A stretch of 10,007 nt of DNA from CAYXPG01 sp964564845 (GTDB taxonomy: Bacteria > Planctomycetota > Phycisphaerae > Sedimentisphaerales > Anaerobacaceae). Positions 6,065-10,007 of the stretch are shown piece after piece (position 1 is the stretch's first letter; the number at the start of each line of letters is the position of its first letter). The DNA lies in assembly GCA_964564845.1 (NCBI GenBank), contig CAZMCN010000077.1:1-10007 (forward strand), in the 5' to 3' direction. Made by a program: the position numbers and the translations under genes. The notes beneath the pieces were generated by a model. It made no database searches and was not told where the DNA came from. It was given only the letters and a program-made list of their open reading frames with translations.

Positions 6065-7100
6065 ACGAACTAATTGCATCGGTTAGTTTTTTCTGGTTTT
6101 TTTTGAGCCATTCGGTTTTGCGCCGAATCATCTTCAGGAAATCGTATCCGCTGAGATGAGCAAAGAAGCCGGTAGCGGCTATGGGCAAAACCGCCTCGGC
6201 TATCATAGTCTCAATCATTAAATCAAGGAGCGCACAAAGCCGGTATTTATCAAGCCTGATTAGTTTTCGGTAGCCATCCAGGAACTGGACGAGCTTTGCC
6301 TGGTCGAGATAAGCGGGCCAATCGGCTGGGTTTGGGCGGTTGCCGACAATCGAAAACTGCAGCATTCCGTTTGCCAGGTCGGTAACGGGCGGCGCGATCC
6401 TGACCGAAGCAAAATCAAGGACTGCGATAAATTTACGACCGGCAAAGAGCATATTGCCTGGATGCCAATCGCCGTGCACAATCTGCTCGTCCCAGGAGTC
6501 AAATCCAAGACCGCTAACGCAAACGCTGGAGTCGTTGTAAAGGGTCATTAAAGTCTCTCCGATTTTTTGTAATTTTCTGTTCGGCCTGGATGTTTTCTCA
6601 GAGCCTACTGTTCTGAGGCGTCTGCGGACATTTGAAGCATCATGGAAGCTTCGCCTTAATCCCGAGGTAAGTTCTTTCTGGCCGGCAAAATCAGCCAATG
6701 CCTTGTGAAATTCTGCCAGCTGCCGGCCGGCATCGATAGTCGCTTCGGCAGAGCCGTCATAGCGCGACCCCTCAACAAATTCAAATAACTCGTAAATGTG
6801 ATTATTCAACTGCAGAATTGTATTGTTTTCGTCACTTGTTGTAATAAGTGAAGCGACGGAAAAACCTTTTTTCGCAAGGTGTGTCTGTACTGCGTGCGAA
6901 AAAGCAGCGCGGTAGAGGTCGTCTTTGCCTTTGGGCCGGCGTTTGAGTAAGAATTTTCCCCGCTCGGATGTAATTACCATTTTTGGTGCGCGTCTGCTGC
7001 CGGCGGTAAGAGGGGTTAGCTGTTCAATTACGCCGATGTCGTAATAGCTAAGTACTTTAACAAGCTCTTTAGAAGAAAAATGTGCACCGCCTCTGGGCAT
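6063..7100 (-). CDS. APH/homoserine-kinase-II-fold phosphotransferase
   Basis: The 345-residue cytoplasmic enzyme has the aminoglycoside-phosphotransferase fold and should phosphorylate a small hydroxylated molecule with ATP. The substrate (homoserine, choline, a sugar or an aminoglycoside-like compound) cannot be told. Visible features are the ATP lysine K53 (FLLKRRP), the hinge YELFEFVEG (103-111), the catalytic Brenner motif HGDWHPGN (209-216, base D211), and the metal-binding aspartate D229 in VLDF followed by PVTDLANG (238-245). An N-terminal segment (8-30) resembles the LxxYDIG start of homoserine kinase II-like proteins. The ATG at 7100 has no evident ribosome binding site. It lies 52 bases after the Ser/Thr kinase stop on the same strand, so the two are probably cotranscribed. 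Because there is no other promoter-like signal in the gap, coupling or leader-independent initiation is likely. Confidence 0.85.
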   Translation of the reverse strand: MPRGGAHFSSKELVKVLSYYDIGVIEQLTPLTAGSRRAPKMVITSERGKFLLKRRPKGKDDLYRAAFSHAVQTHLAKKGFSVASLITTSDENNTILQLNNHIYELFEFVEGSRYDGSAEATIDAGRQLAEFHKALADFAGQKELTSGLRRSFHDASNVRRRLRTVGSEKTSRPNRKLQKIGETLMTLYNDSSVCVSGLGFDSWDEQIVHGDWHPGNMLFAGRKFIAVLDFASVRIAPPVTDLANGMLQFSIVGNRPNPADWPAYLDQAKLVQFLDGYRKLIRLDKYRLCALLDLMIETMIAEAVLPIAATGFFAHLSGYDFLKMIRRKTEWLKKNQKKLTDAISS

Positions 7101-7152
7101 AAGGCAATCGATTATTAAGTCAAGATTATCGACAATTTAAGGTTCCGGGTCG

Positions 7153-8376
7153 TCATTTGAGCAGGAGCAGAAAAATGACCAAAAAGGATATTGCCGCTAC
7201 CGCACTTAAAATCAAAACCGCAATACGGTAATGGGCAATAGTTTCCTGGCTGTAAATATCTTCCCTCGGTTCGAGAGCTTCTCCTTCCTCCAACTGCTCA
7301 AGCATAGAGACATCGAATCTTTTGTGTGCTCTTAAAGGCGCCTGTCCATCTCGGACGGCCTGCAAATCGGTAAGCAGTTCTTCTGCGTTATTGTATCGGT
7401 TCTCTTTTTGCTTGGCCATCATAACTTCAATAATTTCGGAGACTCCTGCCGATAAAGAAGTGTTTATATGGTCCGGCGGAATAAGCTGTTCCCTCAAATG
7501 CTTCCTCATAACATCGGAGGGGTCATCGGCCATAAACGGCACGCGTCCGGTTACCAGATGATAGAAAGTTGAGCCTAGTCCATAAATATCCGCCCGGCCG
7601 TCGATGTCGATTTCCCCACGAATTTGTTCCGGAGCGATATAATAGGGGGTGCCGTAAGCTTTACCCGCTTCGGTCTGCGCCGCTTCGATATCGGTTGTTT
7701 CTCTGGCCAGGCCCATATCGGCAAGTTTAACTATGCCCTCTTTGTTTATCATAATATTCTTTGGTTTGACGTCACGGTGAATAAGGCCGCACGTATGTGC
7801 ATGAGCAAGCGCGTTGGCTACCTGAATGATGACATCCAAAGCTTCATCTTCGTCAAAGACCTTGCCTGCGGCTAAATCATCGTGCAAAGTTTTACCCTCA
7901 ACATATTCCATTACAAAAAAGTGGTATCCTCCCGCCTCGCCGACGTCGATGGCCTGGACGATATTGTTGTGGTTCAGCTTTGCGGCGGCCTGGCCTTCTT
8001 TGTAAAAGCGCTGCACATATTCGGGATTTTCGGTGAAACGTTTGGGTAAAACCTTTATCGCAACAACGCGGTCCAGACTAATTTGTCTGGCCTTATAAAC
8101 GATAGCCATAGCACCGGCGCCGAGCTTGCCAAGAATTTTATAGCCTGGAATCTGATGTACTGCTGCTTTGCTTTCTTTTATGCTTTTTCTCAACCTCTCG
8201 GCCTGTGTCGTTGTAATATAACCCAGGTCAATCATAAGGTCTTTGAGTAGTATAGGGTTTATTTTGCGGCGGGAGGCCAATTCATCAAGCGAACGACGCA
8301 GTTCGGAATCCGTACAGAGGCCCTGCTCCAATACCATTTTACCGAAAACCGTATCGTAATTTGTTTCGTTTGTCAT
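7153..8376 (-). CDS. Tail-anchored Hanks-type Ser/Thr protein kinase
   Basis: The 407-residue eukaryotic-type kinase has all catalytic motifs: glycine loop GAGAMAIVY (86-94), VAIK with K108, helix-C glutamate E127, HRDVKPKN (200-207, base D202), DMG in place of DFG (D220), GTPYYIAPE (242-250), D263 in RADIYGLG, and the R327 region. It should be active. Residues 11-66 form a helical domain with two repeats of the pattern FGxxLxxxGLxTxxEL / LGYITxxQ. This resembles the GspE/MshE N-terminal (MshEN-like) domain, sometimes fused to kinases in Planctomycetota. Residues 385-406 form one C-terminal membrane helix, so the kinase faces the cytoplasm as a tail-anchored protein without an extracellular sensor such as PASTA repeats. 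The ATG at 8376 has a weak AGG upstream. A promoter at 8467-8494 precedes it, and a small-molecule kinase gene follows in the same operon. Substrates are unknown. Confidence 0.95.
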   Translation of the reverse strand: MTNETNYDTVFGKMVLEQGLCTDSELRRSLDELASRRKINPILLKDLMIDLGYITTTQAERLRKSIKESKAAVHQIPGYKILGKLGAGAMAIVYKARQISLDRVVAIKVLPKRFTENPEYVQRFYKEGQAAAKLNHNNIVQAIDVGEAGGYHFFVMEYVEGKTLHDDLAAGKVFDEDEALDVIIQVANALAHAHTCGLIHRDVKPKNIMINKEGIVKLADMGLARETTDIEAAQTEAGKAYGTPYYIAPEQIRGEIDIDGRADIYGLGSTFYHLVTGRVPFMADDPSDVMRKHLREQLIPPDHINTSLSAGVSEIIEVMMAKQKENRYNNAEELLTDLQAVRDGQAPLRAHKRFDVSMLEQLEEGEALEPREDIYSQETIAHYRIAVLILSAVAAISFLVIFLLLLK

Positions 8377-8417
8377 AAAACCTGTCTATTAAAATCGGTG
8401 TGAACACTTAAAAAATA

Positions 8418-8435
8418 AACGCATTAACCTGCGTT
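8418..8435 (-). promoter_or_regulatory. Hairpin plus T-run in the kinase leader
   Basis: On the minus strand AACGCA (8435-8430) pairs perfectly with TGCGTT (8423-8418) around a 6-nt loop and is followed by TATTTTTT. It lies about 25 nt after the predicted transcription start and 41 nt before the kinase ATG. It resembles a short attenuator. With 6 bp it is weak and could be chance. Confidence 0.3.
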
Positions 8436-8466
8436 CGGACTGTCGTATAAGCGTTCTGAAATGCTA

Positions 8467-8494
8467 ATTATGTTTTATATACAAGCTTTGTCAA
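8467..8494 (-). promoter_or_regulatory. Sigma70-type promoter of the kinase operon
   Basis: On the minus strand a perfect TTGACA (8494-8489) is separated by 16 bases from CATAAT (8472-8467), which matches the -10 consensus at 5 of 6 positions. The predicted start near 8460 gives a leader of about 84 nt to the kinase ATG at 8376. Confidence 0.55.
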
Positions 8495-8598
8495 AGAAAA
8501 TCTCTCAATATTTATTTGGGCAAAAAGATACCACCTGCGTATATAAAATCGGTTTTTTTCGTTTTTGAGTTTAGCAGTTTTTCTACAAGCGGCATCGC

Positions 8599-8623
8599 AA
8601 CCCTGAACTGTGTTTTTAGGGTT
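8599..8623. promoter_or_regulatory. Inverted repeat overlapping the etfB -35 box
   Basis: AACCCT (8599-8604) and AGGGTT (8618-8623) form a perfect 6-bp inverted repeat with a 13-base gap. The right arm covers the first two bases of the TTGACC box. The position suits an operator for a dimeric regulator, but the repeat is short and no regulator gene lies nearby. Confidence 0.3.
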
Positions 8624-8649
8624 GACCTGACGACAAATATCATTAAAAT
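8622..8649 (+). promoter_or_regulatory. Sigma70-type promoter of etfB
   Basis: TTGACC (8622-8627) and TAAAAT (8644-8649) are separated by 16 bases, each matching the consensus at 5 of 6 positions. Transcription from about 8656 would give a leader of roughly 48 nt containing the strong ribosome binding site at 8691-8697. Confidence 0.55.
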
Positions 8650-8703
8650 GGTGCTGCTTTGAGGACTATCAGGACTGAAGCAGCAGGTATAAGGAGGCAA
8701 CAG

Positions 8704-9615
8704 GTGGCTTATAATTGTGTGGTTTTAATTAAACAAGTACCCGATACAAAAAGGATTACGGGCCAGGCGATGAATGATGACGGCACCGTCAATCGCGGCG
8801 CTCTGCCGGCCATTTTCAATCCGGAAGACCTAAGCGCCCTCGAACTGGCGCTGACGATAAAAGAGACATTCGGAGGCAAAGTAACTGTTATGACAATGGG
8901 ACTGCCGGCGGCGGCGGCAATTCTTCGCGACTCGCTTTACCGCGGGGCCGATGATGCGGTATTGATTACAGACATCCGCTGTGCTGCAAGCGATACGTTG
9001 GCAACCAGTTATATCCTGAGCTGTGCCGTTGAAAAAACTGATTTTGATATTGTTCTCTGCGGCAGACAGGCAATTGACGGCGATACCGCCCAGGTCGGGC
9101 CGCAATTGGCGGAAAAACTGGGGATTACGCAGATTACATACGTCGAAGAACTTACGGAACTGGCCGACAAAACCATAACGGTGCGTCGAAATATTGGGAA
9201 CGGCTGGCAGCAGGTCAGAACGAAACTGCCTGTGCTGCTTACGGTAACAGGTGCGGCAAATGAGCCGAGAGTTTCCGCAGCAAAAAAAATGATGAAATAT
9301 AAAAGAGCACTTACGCCGATTGAAATCGAACAAAAAATCGAGCTTGAAAACGCAGAAGCGGATGAATCAGATATTAAAGAACTTGCTGCGCATAAGTGCA
9401 GTGAATATAAAGAAAAGGGGTTGTTGATAAAGCAATGGGATTTGGATTTTCTCGGCGCTGATTTGGCCTGGTGCGGTCGAAGCGGCTCGCCGACTAAAGT
9501 ACACCGCATCCAGAGCATTGTCCTTGCTGCAAAAGGAAGTAAAACAGTCGAGCCGAACGAAAAAGGCATCTCGGATATGGTACACGAGCTGATTAAAGAT
9601 AAAACTATAGCTTAA
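8704..9615 (+). CDS. etfB: Electron-transfer flavoprotein beta subunit (FixA/EtfB)
   Basis: The 303-residue EtfB normally pairs with EtfA to carry electrons between acyl-CoA or other dehydrogenases and a quinone or ferredoxin acceptor. The start is GTG 8704, because a perfect AAGGAGG (8691-8697) lies 6 nt upstream and the protein then begins AYNCVVLIKQVPDT as EtfB proteins do. The in-frame TTG at 8659 would only add an unrelated leader. Family marks are VLIKQVPDTK (7-16), INRGALPAIFNPEDLSALELAL (27-50 region), the nucleotide-binding loop CGRQAIDGDTAQVGP (119-133), KLPVLLTV, NEPRV, and the C-terminal CGRSGSPTKV (257-266). It is about 40-50 residues longer than mitochondrial-type EtfB, with a linker at about 220-255 and an extended C-terminus. 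That length is seen in anaerobe-type and electron-bifurcating Etf groups. No etfA follows within the window. Confidence 0.93.
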   Translation: MAYNCVVLIKQVPDTKRITGQAMNDDGTVNRGALPAIFNPEDLSALELALTIKETFGGKVTVMTMGLPAAAAILRDSLYRGADDAVLITDIRCAASDTLATSYILSCAVEKTDFDIVLCGRQAIDGDTAQVGPQLAEKLGITQITYVEELTELADKTITVRRNIGNGWQQVRTKLPVLLTVTGAANEPRVSAAKKMMKYKRALTPIEIEQKIELENAEADESDIKELAAHKCSEYKEKGLLIKQWDLDFLGADLAWCGRSGSPTKVHRIQSIVLAAKGSKTVEPNEKGISDMVHELIKDKTIA

Positions 9616-9635
9616 AGTGTGCAGGGAACTAATTT

Positions 9636-9992
9636 ATGGCCAAAAAGACAGAGAGGTAAAAAACAGTAAAAGGTAAATCTATAAAAGAAGAACTGCCTCT
9701 TAAGGTTTTACTTAAGCATGGGCAGGGCATTTATGCACAATATAAGGGTAATAATTATAGCGTTATTTTTTATGCAAGCGGTAGTATTAGATTTAAAGGC
9801 AACTCATATTTAACCCCTTCGGGCGCAGCTAAAGGTATAGTAGAGAGAGATACAGTCAACGGCTGGAGGTTCTGGAAGTATAAGGACAAATCAGGGGATT
9901 TGGTTCCAATTAGCCAGTTGAGAAAAAAGAGATGGGAAAAAAAGAAAAATGAATTCCTGCTTTCGGGTCTGTTGCTAAAGTCGGGTTTATAA
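9636..9992 (+). pseudogene. RAMA-like domain protein with an in-frame stop at codon 8
   Basis: A good ribosome binding site (AGGGA, 9623-9627) precedes ATG 9636, but the frame hits TAA at 9657-9659 after MAKKTER. Beyond the stop the same frame runs open for 110 codons to TAA 9990-9992. It reads LPLKVLLKHGQGIYAQYKG, then IRFKGNSYLTPSGAAKG (SGAA near 9816-9827) and VNGWRFWKYKD (from 9855). This order matches the RAMA domain (restriction enzyme adenine methylase associated), a small predicted DNA-binding domain often linked to restriction or methylation systems. A DUF4357-like relative is the alternative. No ATG, GTG or TTG lies between the internal stop and the domain start. The gene is thus broken by one nonsense codon, or read through, or miscalled at one base. 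It starts 20 bases after etfB and is probably cotranscribed. Confidence 0.6.
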
Positions 9993-10007
9993 TGTATGAT
10001 TCTATTA
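9992..10007 (+). CDS. Possible start of a next gene at the window edge
   Basis: An ATG at 9992 overlaps the stop of the RAMA-like frame by one base (TAATG), a common arrangement for translationally coupled genes, and reads MYDSI to the edge. A second ATG at 9996 is in another frame. No clear ribosome binding site is visible, and five codons cannot be identified. Confidence 0.2.

Noticed and set aside
9009..9569. 186-codon minus-strand ORF inside etfB
   Set aside because: Serine- and cysteine-rich antisense shadow of a well-supported EtfB reading frame.
9657..9659. TAA reassigned as a sense codon
   Set aside because: TAA ends etfB and other frames here normally, so a changed genetic code is unlikely; a point mutation or base error is simpler.

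Overview
The window reads as a chromosomal stretch from a Planctomycetota-like bacterium, probably near the Phycisphaerae. This is an inference from gene content: a Tat-exported sulfatase, a tail-anchored Hanks-type kinase, an EF-G2 paralogue, an EtfB, a relic of a GFTLIELL-type pseudopilin, and moderate-GC genes separated by long AT-rich spacers. Related phyla such as Kiritimatiellota or Lentisphaerota are not excluded. No rRNA, tRNA, CRISPR array or intact mobile element was found.

Left part (1-1640): an accessory, scarred region. It holds a possible 3' end of an upstream gene, a small membrane-anchored peptide ORF, a T-rich spacer and a 15-bp palindrome. Next comes the N-terminal quarter of an IS701-like transposase, fused tail-to-tail with an intact GNAT acetyltransferase gene on the minus strand. 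Beyond that lies an unrecognised minus-strand reading frame.

Middle left (1607-3995): an exported sulfatase behind a plausible extended -10 promoter, then about 790 bases without an intact gene. That spacer holds a frameshifted pseudopilin relic. It also holds, on the minus strand, a promoter-like pair and an intrinsic terminator about 250 nt apart with no protein gene between them. This is the best candidate for an undescribed element: a structured small RNA.

Middle right (3996-8376): an EF-G2 type translational GTPase on the plus strand converges on a two-gene minus-strand operon. The operon encodes a membrane-anchored Ser/Thr protein kinase, then an APH/homoserine-kinase-II fold small-molecule kinase. 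A strong promoter (TTGACA-16-CATAAT) and a hairpin plus T-run lie in the kinase leader.

Right part (8377-10007): a divergent intergenic region carries promoters in both directions. On the plus strand it leads to etfB (beta subunit of electron-transfer flavoprotein). No etfA follows within the window. Instead there is a short RAMA-like gene with a good ribosome binding site but an in-frame TAA at codon 8, and possibly the first codons of another gene at the edge.

The genes do not form one pathway. They look like ordinary housekeeping or metabolic units (sulfatase, EF-G2, kinase pair, EtfB) separated by spacers with decayed genes.
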